From assembly GCA_950295325.1 (NCBI GenBank), contig OX485804.1, positions 59,490,533 to 59,554,532 of the forward strand: DNA of 64,000 bases, in the 5' to 3' direction. The notes under the pieces were generated by a model. The model searched no databases and had not been told where the DNA came from. It saw only the letters and a list, made by a program, of their open reading frames with translations. Made by a program: the position numbers and the translations under genes. Every line of letters starts with the position of its first letter. The stretch's first letter is position 1. The DNA is from Polytrichum commune. Its lineage: Eukaryota; Streptophyta; Polytrichopsida; Polytrichales; Polytrichaceae. This document shows positions 35,571 to 47,276 of the stretch, piece after piece.

Positions 35571-36130
35571 GTACACCAAATAGTCCTAATATTATGGGCC
35601 AAAGTAATTTTCTAGAGCCCGCACTAATTTTCATAATTACAATTAATGTGGGCCAAAATAATTGTCAACCCACACTAAATTCCTAGTAGGAAACTAGTGT
35701 GGTCCACATTAATTGTTTTTTTCTTGAATATTAATGTGAGTGGTTATATTAGTTTGTGCTACTTTTGTCATGTAACTTGTATTTAATGTGTTGGTTGGCA
35801 ATCTTCATAGCAAACATGGAGGAAGGCTCAAGATCTTGAACCCACATTAATTCTACCTTTACTAGAAAATTAATGTGGCCCACGCTAATTATCATCACAC
35901 TATTTTCCCATCCACACATAGCATTATTCAGTTGAGTTTGTACACTATGTGGGGCCATGAATTAGCCAAATTCTATTCAGAATTCTATTGTTTATTTTCA
36001 CAACAGAACTTGCAACTAGTAGATTCATGTTGAAAACTTGAGTTTGAGTGAAGAGTGTATTGATATTATTAAGTGGGATGGTTGATAGCAATTGAATAAT
36101 GTTATGCAATAAGAGGACTATTCAGTGTAG
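35571..36130. mobile_element. MITE, CTACACTAA-AGTCCTA family (copy 1)
   Basis: The left end gtacaccaaatagtcctaat and the right end gaggactattcagtgtag are inverses. The interior has several ttaatgtgggcc / ggcccacattaa type blocks also seen at 47,277-47,583. It has no coding capacity. Confidence 0.55.
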
Positions 36131-36169
36131 TAGCCCAACGGGTTATTAGGCTAAACAAACTACACCGTT

Positions 36170-36383
36170 TACAATATTTAGTGTCACTTACTATTCAGAG
36201 TCACATGATGATGTAACCATTTATTGAGAATGTATAATTTTACCAAGCAAAGTCATGTACGTTCTATACTGTCCAAGCAACCTATTCAACTTTCGTAGGT
36301 AAAAACTGAAGTCGAGAGTAATAAGTTATTGCATTGCATAAATCCAACTAGTAAGTGACACCGAATACCACAAAACGGTGTAC
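36170..36383. mobile_element. MITE, CTACACCGTTTATGG family (copy 3, short)
   Basis: The left end CTACACCGTTTACAATATTT, continuing agtgtcacttact, and the right end agtaagtgacaccgaatacc...cggtgta are inverses over about 34 bases. It is a 214-bp internally deleted member of the family at 2,060 and 34,636. Confidence 0.65.
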
Positions 36384-36496
36384 TCCTCCGAAATCTACCA
36401 GATCCTTTCATTCCTACTTACCCCACAATGTCCGGGGAGATTTATGGGCATAATCGGCCAAATCCCCAGTGTTGCCAAGTCCAACCAACTACAGAA

Positions 36497-36560
36497 CATT
36501 ATTAAGCAGTGTGCGTTCGTTCACGTGGACCCTGAGAATATAACCATGGGATGCCGCAGC
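36497..36560 (+). repeat. Solitary arm of the 4,084 inverted-repeat family
   Basis: The stretch attattaagcagtgtgcgtt through tataaccatgggatg matches both arms of the element at 4,084-4,252; no opposing arm follows. Confidence 0.6.
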
Positions 36561-37160
36561 TAACACAGATTCAGTGTGTAGATGTTGTGATCTTTCAAGT
36601 TTCTTCAACAACTTTGAAGTAAATTTTCCACGGATTACTCTAGAAACGATGGGTAATTTTCCCAAAGTCTCGAACGTCGACCGGTTATTTCTCAAAACTC
36701 AACCGGTCGGTTCGTCTGTAGCTAGAGGCCGGTTCGTCTGTAGCTAGCTAGAGGCCGGTTCATTGGTACCCCGGGCCCGGATTTTGTTTGGGCCAATGAC
36801 ACACATTGTAACATAGGTGTCTGAAGAAGGCTATTCGGGGGCCGACATCTCAATAATAACACAAGTGCTAATTAAGCTCGTTCCTTATACTTCGTGTCTG
36901 TTGATATATAAAGTGTGGACATGTCAAAAGTGGTGGGTCTCCACACTTGTATGATTGGGTGAATGCCAAGCTTAATTTATGGACAAATTGGGATGCCAAC
37001 TTGCCATGCCTTTTGCTCCCCTCCAACTAGCATATTATATTAGACTAGGCATGAATGAGAAATAGTAAAATATATCCTACCCCTTCTAATTGTAAGATGT
37101 GCCTCTTCGGCCACATGTCGGTGCTCGAATTCCGAGTTACGGATATCGGGGTTGTTTGTA
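36561..37160. other. Gene-free stretch
   Basis: A short tandem repeat (gccggttcgtctgtagcta, about twice, near 36,707-36,745) is present. Nothing else is recognised. Confidence 0.45.
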
Positions 37161-37163
37161 TTA

Positions 37164-37664
37164 GGGCCACTTCACTCACGAGACTGAGAGCCCGTGTCCA
37201 TTATTACACTTCAAGCATCCTCATTGGTGGAAAAGGCGGAGCTGGTCCAAGTTCGGTTCATACTTACGCTTGAGGGACCAACGGAGTGTGTGAACGCAAG
37301 GTGGATGTAAAGTCGACATGGATTCCTACATGGCATCCAATGGATCATGTTTCATGGTCACTTGGACTGTTTTAAAAACAACTTCTTGGAGGTAGGTCTA
37401 ACACTAAACCGGGAGATTGTGGCACTCCGAATGCTCACAATCGTTGATTTATTTTATTTTATCATGTGTGAGGGCTTATATGAATAGAAAGTCGTTAAAA
37501 TAGCATTTTGTTGAGGCCTGGTCACATACAGCTTCATACTGTACTGGAGGATCCATGACCACACTACATGATTTTGGAGGTGTCTTGGGATGGCCTTGGG
37601 ACACTTTCTTTCGGGCTCTCATAGTTTCATGGTCACGGCTCTTGGCTCATGTGTGAACTGGCCC
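37164..37664 (+). mobile_element. Harbinger-like MITE, family H1 (copy B)
   Basis: It starts GGGCCACTTCACTCACGAG and ends gtgtgaactggccc, flanked by TTA at 37,161-37,163 and 37,665-37,667. At 501 bp it is the same length as copies A and D. It is the left arm of a tail-to-tail pair with 37,686-38,185. Confidence 0.85.
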
Positions 37665-37685
37665 TTAGGATGACATATAGATTAA

Positions 37686-38185
37686 GGGCCATTTCACACA
37701 TAAGCCGAGAGCCGTGACCATGAAACTATGAGAGCCCAAAAGAAAGTGTCCAAAGGCCGTCCCATGACACCTCCGAAATCATGTAGTGTGGTCACAAACC
37801 CTCAAGTATAATGTGAGGTCCTTTGTGATTGGGCCCCCAACCAAATTTTATTTCAATGAATCTTTATTCATACAGGTCCTCACACATGATAAAATACAAC
37901 AAACCAACGGTTGTGAGCATTCGGAGTGCCATGGTCTCCCACTTTTGTGCTAGGCCTACCTCCAAGAGGTGGTTTTTGAAAATAATCCAAGTGACTGTGA
38001 AACATGAATCCATTTGATGCCACATACGAATCCATGCAGACTTTACATTTATCTTGCATTCACATACTCCGTTGGTCCCTCGAGCATAGTGTGAAGAGAA
38101 CTTGGACCGGCTCCGCCTTTTCCACCAACGAGAGTGCTTGAAGTGTAATGGTCACGGGCTCTCAATCTGGTGTGCAAAGTGGCCC
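37686..38185 (-). mobile_element. Harbinger-like MITE, family H1 (copy C, inverted)
   Basis: Inverse orientation of family H1: it starts gggccatttcacacataagc and ends gtgtgcaaagtggccc, flanked by TAA at 37,683-37,685 and 38,186-38,188. Only 21 bp separate it from copy B, so the two form a near 1-kb inverted repeat. Confidence 0.85.
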
Positions 38186-38188
38186 TAA

Positions 38189-39008
38189 TACGGGCTTTAC
38201 AAGAATTAGGGGGGCCTTGACAATTACTCCTTCCTTTCAAAGATGAACACCTTGAACCGGCCAACACCTTAGGCAAATATATGGAAAATGATGAAAACAA
38301 ACATATTCGGCCAAAAAGAGTGGCTTTAATTTTGTGCAATATTTTTTAGAGATGGAATGTTGAGGAAATGACAAGGAATGCAAGATCTTTTGTAACTTTA
38401 TTCCATGTAAATAATCAATGATATTCTTTTTCCAAAGAGGCAAGTTACTGAAACCCCGTACTTGTATAGCAAAGTACGGGGTTTCCCTAATTTGAGCATT
38501 AACATATAATACTTTGCATATAAATGCACACGAAATGGTTAACTCAATGACACCCATAAGTGATCGCAAATGGTGTGAAACAACACATGTTTTCCCAATC
38601 GCTACATCCCACCTATCATTGTATCCCTTTCGGGCCACCGCTTTTATAATTAGCCATTTTGGGTTCACCCAAGAATAATTGTAGCCTTATTCTATAGCAC
38701 TAGTAGTGGGTCATTCACCGTTTTTGATTTTGTTTCCTTATCTATCTCCTCTAGGTTCCCACATGGCTGATTATAAATACATGGTTCATATGGATACCTC
38801 CACTATGATTGGGTGGATCATGGATGATAGGGTGCAGTGGAAATCAAGTGCTAGCAAGGTGACCCATCTGAGTACTAACTTATGCCTCAAACTCCTAAAC
38901 CTTGAAGTTCATAAGGGATGTGGGTTAAGGCCTTGGCTTTAGACCACCCTATGGATGGAAAAATATGTGGGCTCCCTACAATTAGTGTAGCCCATACTAT
39001 AGGACTAC
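38189..39008. other. Gene-free stretch with a small hairpin
   Basis: Bases about 38,451-38,486 form a strong hairpin: aaaccccgtactt, a short loop, then aagtacggggttt. From about 38,961 to 39,008 lies the right-end part of a CTACACTAA-AGTCCTA family MITE, cut by the next element. No gene is recognised. Confidence 0.5.
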
Positions 39009-39011
39009 TTA

Positions 39012-40118
39012 GGGCCGTTTTACACTATGAACCATGAAGTCGGACCATGGAAGACGGCCTTTGTCAATGGTCTGAGTTCATGGTCCGACTTCCATGGTCC
39101 GACTTCATAAAAAATTAGTTTTGAGAGCCTTGGGCCCTTCATTAGGTGTAAACCGAATGTGGACCAAGAAGAATGACTATGCACCAAAAAGTGAGGGTGC
39201 TGATTTTTTTAATACATGCCCAAAAAGGGCAATTTTGAAAAAAAAAAAGTTTGACCATTCTCTTGTCTTCTCTTGGACTTCACTTGTCTTCACTTGTTAA
39301 ATGTGTCGAAGATGTGGCTTGCAAATCTTCTCACAACAATTTTTACAAAAAAATTGAGCAATTTAATTTGTACATGTGACATGTACCTTGTGTTGCCACT
39401 ACACTAAATATGATAATTAGTGTTTGATTAAAATTAATGTTGTTATCACCCTACCTTGCTCAACACTAAAGTTCATTTCTTTGATAATTAGTGTTAGAAG
39501 ATTTCCCATGGCGGCTCTTTTGACCACCATGATCTACAGTCACTAAACAACTACAAATTTTTCTTTTTTGTTTTGCAACTGTAATTTTCAAAACATTTGG
39601 GGCATGTAATATACCGTTGGAAAGGTGTTTCTCAAGACCTTTCCAACGGTATATTACAACCCCCACAATTCCAAACATTGCACTTGGTAGAGCAAAAAAC
39701 CAAATTTGCACTCAAATTCTTGAGTTTTAGATGTCCCACATTGTTTGGTGGAACACGTGGGAGCGGGTTTATGGAGTAGGGCAAGATAGTAGTAGTATAT
39801 CTCATGGGCTATGATATGATTGAGGCACATGGAGGGTAGATTTGTTAAAAATTTATTAAAATGGTATTTCTTTGCCATGGGCCCTTCCCTTTTTGTACTA
39901 GACCACCTCTCTTGCCTCTCTCACCGTAAAACCCGTTGGACCATGTCAATGCATTTATTAGGCTTAAAACATTATATTTTGGGGACCATGACCTTCATGA
40001 TCCTTCTGACATTTTTTTCTTAGTGTAAACCGAAGTTGTCTCATAACAACTTCAGCAGCCAATCAACTGCCTTGCAGAGCCGTAGTCCAACTTCATGGTC
40101 CATAGTGTAAACCGGCCC
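39012..40118. mobile_element. 1.1-kb Harbinger-like element nested in a MITE end
   Basis: The ends GGGCCGTTTTACACTATGAA and (inverse of the right end) GGGCCGGTTTACACTATGGA, continuing ccatgaagt, match over about 40 bases. TTA flanks it at 39,009-39,011 and 40,119-40,121. Removing the 1,107 bp and one TTA restores ataggactacttagtgtag, the terminus seen intact at 47,565-47,583, which confirms both the insertion and the 3-bp duplication. Interior: a 22-bp perfect inverted repeat at 39,604-39,658 and no transposase. Non-autonomous PIF/Harbinger type. Confidence 0.85.
39604..39658. repeat. Perfect 22-bp inverted repeat with ~11-nt loop
   Basis: tgtaatataccgttggaaag, continuing gt, is followed after gtttctcaag by its exact inverse. 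It lies inside the 39,012-40,118 element. The only other function suggested by the sequence is a structured RNA or protein-binding site for the transposon. Confidence 0.75.
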
Positions 40119-40283
40119 TTAGTGTAGTTTTATGGTGGGACTAAACATGATATTGGCACCCAATGTAGGAATGACCTATTGAAGATAAAATAATTGCTCT
40201 TGGTTGGAATAGATCATAGCCTTCTACAATAGTAGGAGGTTATAAAATATACTATGCATTGTTGAGACCACAAACATACTTTA

Positions 40284-40862
40284 GGGCCACTTCACACACA
40301 AGGTTGAAGGCCCACAACCATGGCAATGTAAGAGCTCTCATTGGTCGAAAAGGTGGAGACCGTCCAAATTCACTTCACACTAGGAGATGAAGGCCTAAAG
40401 GCCCAAAGAAAAGTTTGTAGATGAAATGTCTACATGGAGTCCTACATGGCAAGTTGTGAATAAGGGTGCATGGTCTATCGGAATTTGCGTCAAAAGGTGG
40501 GCTTGATGCAAATTCTAGGAGACCATTATTATTATTATTATTATTCCAGTAGTACAAATTTATGGACACATTGCAATGCAAATTCCAAAATAGATTCTAG
40601 GACAAACAAACACCGCCAAGTAATTCTCTTAAATTGATAGAGTTTGAGACATATTATATTAAACTAAATTCTTCCCTCTTTTTTTTGCCAACAAAACATG
40701 CAATGGTCCCGCAACATGGTCCATTCTCACTTCACACTATGCTTGAAGGCCCATGACTACATAAAATGGCTTTCCCAACACCCATAGTACGGCCTCTGGA
40801 TACGAGTCAAGGGTCCTCACCATTACAAGGTCACAACTCTTGGCTCATGTGTGAAGTGGCCC
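40284..40862 (+). mobile_element. Harbinger-like MITE, family H1 (copy E, longer variant)
   Basis: It starts GGGCCACTTCACACACAAGG and ends catgtgtgaagtggccc, flanked by TTA at 40,281-40,283 and 40,863-40,865. At 579 bp its interior is more diverged than copies A-D and includes an ATT trinucleotide run at about 40,527-40,545. Confidence 0.8.
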
Positions 40863-40865
40863 TTA

Positions 40866-43800
40866 GGCACATTACCCAAAACCTCCCCCCACCCACCCAC
40901 TTTTTTTCCTTGTAACAAATTGACAATCCAATTGTTGAAAAAGGAAGAACAAAAACCACATAAAAAAACTAACGATTGGGCCTTGAGGGGAAATCGAGTG
41001 AAATACCCATCACCCGCCCTCTACTCATTCATGTTGTCCTACAAGCAATCATTTTCTTGATACAACGAGTGTTGTCAAGACCTTTGACGTAGTAGATGCA
41101 ACATCTACTCTCTGCAAACAGTGAAGTAGTTTTACATCCACAGTCATTGTCCTTTAGGACGCGACCACAAATGCTCTACGAACAAACACTTTATTCACTC
41201 CAACCCCCTTAGAAGACCGGAGTTCTTCTTTTGTCAAATCCTTTGACACATCTAATTGAGGGTTGTTTTACACACGAATGTAACAAAGGGCTATGTATAA
41301 GAAGATGAAAAGAGGATTTTAAAAGCCTTGGTTAGGGGACATAGTGTAAAACCTACTTAGAGCAGGATGAGTGATTCTTGATGAGAAAAACATTAAAAAC
41401 ACATACTTGCTAAAAACAATATTTACTAGAAGTAGACATTTAAAACTTAAGATATTAGAAGTGTTATTTTCTCATGACGTGGTCACCTTATTGTCTGCTT
41501 AGACAACATACATAAGCTCTCTCCCTGTAAAATAAAAAATGATCACCAAACACTATCCATTTTTTAACATGTAGGATTCCATGTTACTTCCATGTAATTT
41601 TCTCATTCGTTTCCTAACATGATCACCCATGGCCACTACTATTAAATTGCCACTCATTTCTCAGTCAATGAGGTTCTAGAAAATGATGGTCATGGTCACT
41701 AACCACTGTGTAAACTTGTCTTGAGCAATGGGAGGTGCCAAAACCAACAATCACATAATTCATCGTGGTGGGTGCACGTAATATTGTACTCAATGTCACC
41801 AAATCTATTCATCTTGCTTGATACTCATTGTAAATTGCCCATGTAGTGTCACCAACACTAAATTTTAAGCCTAACATTATTTCTCATTCCTTGTAAAGAA
41901 GCTTGGGTATTGTAAATTTTCAATGTTGCAAACATTGTCACTTACGAAGTGATCTTTCATCCAAATTTCAATCATCCTTGACGATATTTCACTGTAGATG
42001 TTGTTAGGATGCAAAATGTACCAAACTTTGTTTCAATAATTGGCATGGATTTCATCCAAATTTCTATCATACATGACAATACTTGTGAACTTATTCATAA
42101 GAAGTGTCACTGTAGAAGCTACCACGGTGACATAGAATACCATATGATGCCATATGACTCTAAATACAATATTTAGTGTGGTTTTATGTGGGAAAACAAA
42201 TCTTGAACTTGAAGGTAACATGGGGGGCAATCAAATCTACGGTCAACCAATAGTTGACATGAATGGTATACACTTCATCCTTGCAAATATATTGAGTTCA
42301 TATGCAAAACGATGCAATATTACTATACATGCATAACAATGTTCTTAATATTAGACGAAAGGCCAATAAAATTAGTTGTGATAAGAGACCTAAGACTTTT
42401 GATAGCAAGGTGACTTGAAAGTTTTAGGATCATCGGAATAAATAATGGCGTAATAGAGAATTAAACATTCAGAAGACCCAAGTCAATGTGATTTCCACTT
42501 CCAAACTATATGTGATGTGGATACATGTTTGGAATGTATGAAATTGAATTGGGACTCAATTCAACGATTTGAATGTGATTTATGACTTACTCGTTACGGT
42601 AGGTGTTAAGCATGTCTAACACTTTTTTGGTGTTGGAATGCCAAGTTTTTGAGGTGACACATGGATATTGGTAGTGTTTATGGTAATAGAAAAGTGACAT
42701 GTGGCACCTTTGGTCGGGGTTGACCATTTTGAGATTGTTGCTTTAAATTCGAAGGAACTCATTCAATGCGGACCGATTTGAAATGCTTATTCTTGGCCAA
42801 AATCAACAACAAACAAACATTCAATACGTGTTGGCCACAATATGGAATTGATAAACTCATTGTGTGAGTTTTGTGGTTAAGGTGTCAAGACCTAATTCGG
42901 TACCTTATTTTAATTGGACGTCGATATTTGAGTCATGTGTGGTGTGTGGTGTGTGGTCGGGTGCACCAAATGCTAAATTTTTTGGTCTTAAGGGCTTCTA
43001 AGTTCAGTGTGCTTCATAATATGGCTATTGTGGGGACCATTCCCATGCAAATAGTGTCATTCCAAGCTCTATGACAAATATCCTCTGCAATCATGTCCAC
43101 GGTGGAGAGAACAAATTTACATCTAGCACACCAAATGTGCCTTAAAATTGCACCTTTAAGGGTTCTTCGAGGGCGGGCTTGCACTAGGGTCTAAGTCCAA
43201 AGAAACTCCAAAACTGAGTGATCCTCCTATTGGTTGAGAGAAAATTGAAGGACCAAAGGAGTTTACATTAGGGTCTGGGTCCAAGGTATGAGAAAAATAA
43301 ATCCAAGCAACAATAATGTGGCATCACTTTCCCGCCACATCTCAGCGGTTGTCACTGAAGAAGAATACTCCTCCTAGTTTGAGAGAACAATATTCAAGGT
43401 TGGGTCCAATCTTGAGTCCATAATATAGTGCATCTAGGGGTGTTTTGGACCCCAAGAAGCTAATGTAAGTATGTTTGAAGGGTCGTTTATATTACAAAAG
43501 TGGTTGTGGTTGTGGGGTGATCCATTATCCACCACAATCAACCACAACTATGATTGTTTTTCTCATTCGCGCTTGTCTTGTGCAAATCCTTGTGGTCGTG
43601 GTTGTGGTTGATGGTGGGGTTGGTCTTTTGAATCGCAATCTATCATTGGTTTAAATATTGGGCCCAAGAAGAAATTAAAGTGATATTGTCCTTGTTGACT
43701 TTGGACTGTAGTATTAAAGTGTTGCCTCCTCGGCTTTCTCCCCTGACCTTGGCCTTGAAGCTCTCTAATGATGTCACATATGACATGAGCATGAACAACC

Positions 43801-43911
43801 ACCCCAAGGATGGTTAACCATGTAGAATAGGCCCAATAATTGTAGTTGTGCCTACCATTTAGTATGCCTTTTCCACATAAATAAAAATGAAGAAAGTAAA
43901 CCACTATTATT
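40866..43911. other. Gene-free transposon relic DNA
   Basis: Bases 41,150-41,235 match the 3' part of the SINE at 28,593-29,955. Bases about 41,460-41,722 are a relic of the GGGCATGTTTACAC family (aacatgtaggattccatgttacttcc, ggtcatggtcacta). Bases about 41,800-42,100 are the inverse of 5,390-5,650. Bases 43,480-43,620 are rich in ccacaacc blocks. No protein-coding gene is recognised. Confidence 0.45.
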
Positions 43912-44145
43912 ACTAGTAAATCATTTATGGTCTTTTAGTGCCACTTACTATTTGAAACTATGCAATGCTAAAACTTCTTATCACAGATTTTACATTTCAC
44001 CAACAAAGAGCACATAGGGTATATGGACATATATATACACGACATAAATACCTTTACTTGATAAAAACTTACATTCTTATAAGAAAAAGACTATAACATT
44101 GCATCACTCCGAATAGTGGTTGACACTAAATACCATAATTGGTAG
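43912..44145. mobile_element. MITE, CTACACCGTTTATGG family (copy 4), TTM promoter
   Basis: The ends ctagtaaatcatttatggtc and the inverse of gacactaaataccataattggtag match imperfectly. It ends about 195 bp before the TTM3-like start codon and so lies within the likely promoter region. Confidence 0.55.
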
Positions 44146-44218
44146 GCACCACAACCAATTCCATCCTTAGTGTAACGACCCTTGAATGAGCCTTATAGTG
44201 CTGAGGTGGCACAGCCTA

Positions 44219-44333
44219 CGTGTCCCTCTCCCTCTCGTCCACTCTCTCTCTCTCCCATTCGCCCTCGGTTTGCAAGAATTAGGGTTTCTCATTGCCAATA
44301 GACAGAGCAAACATAGAGAGAGAGAGAGATTGA
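44219..44333 (+). promoter_or_regulatory. Pyrimidine-rich patch and GA tract (5' leader of TTM gene)
   Basis: A CT-rich stretch (ccctctccctctcgtcc, then an actctctctctctc run, 44,222-44,258) and a gagagagagaga tract (about 44,317-44,329) precede the start codon at 44,340. Such pyrimidine patches are common in plant core promoters and leaders. No convincing TATA box was identified. Confidence 0.4.
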
Positions 44334-44339
44334 TTGGCG

Positions 44340-47131
44340 ATGGAGGTGGAGGTGAAGCTCAGGTTGCAAGATGCAGCAGCGCACGAGAAAGTGGCAGCTC
44401 TGTTGGCTACCTCGCACGAGGTGACTCATTTGCAGGAGAATGTGTTCTTCGATGGCGCCAACCAGGAGCTCAGCTCCAAGCGTATGGTGCTCCGCTTGCG
44501 TTTCTACAATGGGGATGGCCGCTGTGTCGTCACCTTGAAGGGAAAGGCTGTCATTACTGATGGAATTAGCCGTGGATCTGAGGTATGTATGGAATAGTAA
44601 TTCAAATTCCTGCTTGCTACCATGTGAGTTGATGTCCTCCCGTCCTCCTTGTGATGGATCAATCTATTATGTATTTTCATCATGTCGCCTTAGCTTGTCA
44701 GCAATTTAGGCAAGTTGGCCTTAAATGGACAGTTTTAGGTCTGCGCCTGCTTCTCTTAGGATATGAAGCGCATTGCAACAGGACGAGATGATTGACAAAT
44801 CCAAATAGTGGCACATTCAAATTGCTGGACTTATTTTCCGCACAAGTTTCGGAGCTCACATGAACATCTTATTCGGCATTGAAGTGAAGATTGTTGAACT
44901 CATTAAATGGTCATATAGGTCCCCCCAAATTATGTTGATGACTCTGGAGCTTAGAATGGTTAACAAATTTCGAGCACATAGTCCGATCTCTTTTAAACAC
45001 ATAGATCCACACCTAACCACACAACACTCAAATATAGGTGTTCGTGGAAGATGAGAAACTAAATTAGGCCCACTTATCTTAGTGCGAGATGATTGACAAA
45101 TCCAAATTGTGGCCGTCTCCATTTTCCTCATAGGTCTTGAAGCTCATGTGGTTATCCTTTTCATTATCGAAGAGAAGATTCTTGAGGTCATCAAATGGTC
45201 ATGTAGGTCCCCCCAATAATGTGGACTAGTGAGCCTAGAATGGTTAACTAATTTTGAGCACGGAGTTCAATCTCTTTTAAACTCATGATGCCTTTTTTGT
45301 GTCTGTTCTTAGATCCACACTGAACCATACATCACTCAAATGTAGGTGTCTGATTAAGAAAGTAACCAAGTATGGCCTGCATAGCTTAAGGAACACGCTG
45401 CCAATGGTGATTGAGTTTCGGTGGTCGAAATCTTGAACAGTATCAAGTGGTCATACTACAGCATCATTGCAATTCTGAGTTGAATTTGGAATCGATGCGA
45501 ATGTGAGCAAGAGAATACTCTTGACACCTTTCGTGACTGCAAATTTTTTCATGCACATTGGGTTGTAAAGACTTGTATTGCAACATACTGCTTGAGGGCG
45601 ATAATGACACCTGTTCCATTATCTCTATTCCAAAACCGGGAGGTTTAGTAGATCAGTCAGGAGAAAACTGGTTCTTAGGAAAACTGTTGAAGAAAGAGAG
45701 CAACTATGGAAATTGTAGGTCTTATGTTTTTGAGGAAGAAAGAGATATCATGTGCAAAATCATAGTGAATGTGAATAATTATATTGCCTTAGATTGTCAC
45801 CAATTAAGAAACATGCAGCTTGCAGCTCTAGCCATTGGTGATTGAATTTCATTGGTGGAGGAGATATTGAACAGTATCTATTGGTCATACTATAGCGTCA
45901 CAAGTCTTAGTTGAATTTGGAATCAATGTGAATGCGACTAAGAGAAAACACCTTTTGTAACTGGGAATGGTGTGCACATCGAGTTTTAACACTTGTATTG
46001 CAATAAACTGCTTGAGGATGGTATTACACTCTGTTGATGAAAACAATCACATCTCCATTATGCTTATTCAAAAACCTGGAGGTTTTAGTTGATCAGTCTG
46101 GAGAGAATTGGATCTTGGAAAAAACTAAAGAAGAAAGATTAACCATGTAATTTTTAGTTCTTGTGTTTTAGAGGAAGAATGAGAGGTCATATGAAAAATT
46201 ATAGGTTCAGACAACTTCTCTATATGATGGACGAATGTACTGAAAGCATCATGGGGCATTTCACACCAGCGCTTGAGGGCCCATAACCATTATAGTTTAA
46301 GAGCTCTCTTTGGTGGAAAAGGCTGAGACTGTCCCACTTCACTTTGCACAAGAACTTGAGGGCCTAGGGGTGGAGGAGTAACCTACAAGGAATCGTACAT
46401 GGCAGGAAATGAATATTGTTCGATGGTCTATTGGAAATCTTGTGGAAGCCCACCTCAAAGAGGTGGGTCTAACACAAAATTGGGAGACCATGGCACTTGG
46501 TCTATCTCACACCCCTTGATTTATTGTAACTTATTGTTTGGAAGAGCCCACATGAAAAGGATTTGGTTAGATCTAGTGAAATAGCATTTGGCTGAGAGCC
46601 TGGCTGGGTATGTCTTTACAAGACACTTAGAATGTCCATGACCAAACATAATCCAATCTCTATATTCCATGGTTACATGGCTTTTGGATGAGTTTCAAAG
46701 GCTCTTGCAATTTCATGGTCAGAGTGTAAAGTGGCCCTAACTATGGATTCAACTTTGATACATGGCAGGTAGAGGAGGACATCGATGTTGCACTAGCAAG
46801 GGCATGCGTTGCAGACCCTGCACACCTGGTCAGTACAGACTGCAAATTGCTACAACATATAATAAATGAATACAAGTGCCAACACTTTGTGTGCTTGGGT
46901 GGGTTTAGGAATGTGCGGAATGTGTACAATTGGGAAGGTGTGAAGCTGGAGCTTGACGAGACACACTTTGCGTTTGGAACCGCATATGAGATTGAGTGTG
47001 AGACGACCGATCCCGAGCGGTTCAGGCAGTTGCTTGGTGACCTCTTGGACAAAAATGGGGTCACATACAAGTACTCTACCGTATCAAAATTTAGGATTTT
47101 CAGGTCGGGTAAGATAGGTGAATTGGATTAG
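44340..47131 (+). CDS. TTM3: Triphosphate tunnel metalloenzyme (CYTH domain), TTM3-like
   Basis: Exons 44,340-44,582 and 46,769-47,131 join in phase 0 (GAG|gtatgt ... ggcag|GTAGAG) to give 201 aa, close to the roughly 210 aa of Arabidopsis TTM3. The protein opens with the family's ExExK metal-binding signature (E2, E4, K6). Further tunnel residues are visible: R52 and R54 in VLRLRF, K67 and K69 in TLKGK, acidic residues 142-145 (ELDE), E155 and E157 (YEIECE) and K187 near the end (STVSKF). CYTH enzymes cleave tripolyphosphate or triphosphates with a divalent metal; TTM3 is known as a tripolyphosphatase, probably cytosolic (no signal peptide). The ATG is preceded in frame by TTG GCG and is the first that gives the N-terminal motif. 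The 2.2-kb intron carries two family-A repeats (44,745-45,370) and an H1-type MITE. All key residues seem intact. Confidence 0.9.
44745..45370 (+). repeat. Two tandem family-A repeats in the TTM intron
   Basis: Copies at about 44,745-45,060 and 45,070-45,370 share the ordered blocks gatgattgacaaatccaaat, gaagattct/gttgaa, ataggtccccccaa, gtccgatctcttttaaac, agatccacac and actcaaatgtaggtgt. They run in the same direction as the copy at 480-770. Confidence 0.65.
45371..46252 (+). repeat. Intronic tandem duplication (~430-bp unit)
   Basis: Two related passages start near 45,410 and near 45,838. Each has gattga-tttc(g/a)-ttggtgg, then gaacagtatc, tggtcatact, gttgaatttggaatc, aaagaa-aga and tgtgcaaaa/tatgaaaaa in the same order. 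The small frame at 45,558-45,845 has no counterpart in the second unit, so it is not a gene. Confidence 0.5.
46253..46737 (+). mobile_element. Degraded H1-type MITE just upstream of the TTM splice acceptor
   Basis: It starts ggggcatttcacaccagcgc and ends ggtcagagtgtaaagtggccc. The interior phrases gcttgagggcccataacc and gtggaaaaggctgagactgtcc identify family H1. Its right end lies about 31 bp from the exon-2 start, so it probably overlaps the branch-point region. The target duplication has decayed. Confidence 0.6.
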
Positions 47132-47276
47132 ATAGGGGACACTTGTTATTTTATATTGTGATTCTTACTGGTGGTCAATTTGACTCCACAAAAAGGTTTG
47201 TTGCATATATGGAAACTCTGAAAGACTTGAGCAAGATCTTACAACATAATTTAACCAGACCGAAGTTGGCCAAAAG

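Noticed and set aside
44186-44560. Plus-strand frame of 124 codons overlapping TTM exon 1
   Set aside because: It reads the leader and exon 1 in another frame and has no domain; the CYTH frame from 44,340 carries the ExExK motif and a consistent splice junction.
45558-45845. 95-codon frame inside the TTM intron
   Set aside because: It lies in a diverged intronic duplication whose second unit does not preserve the frame.
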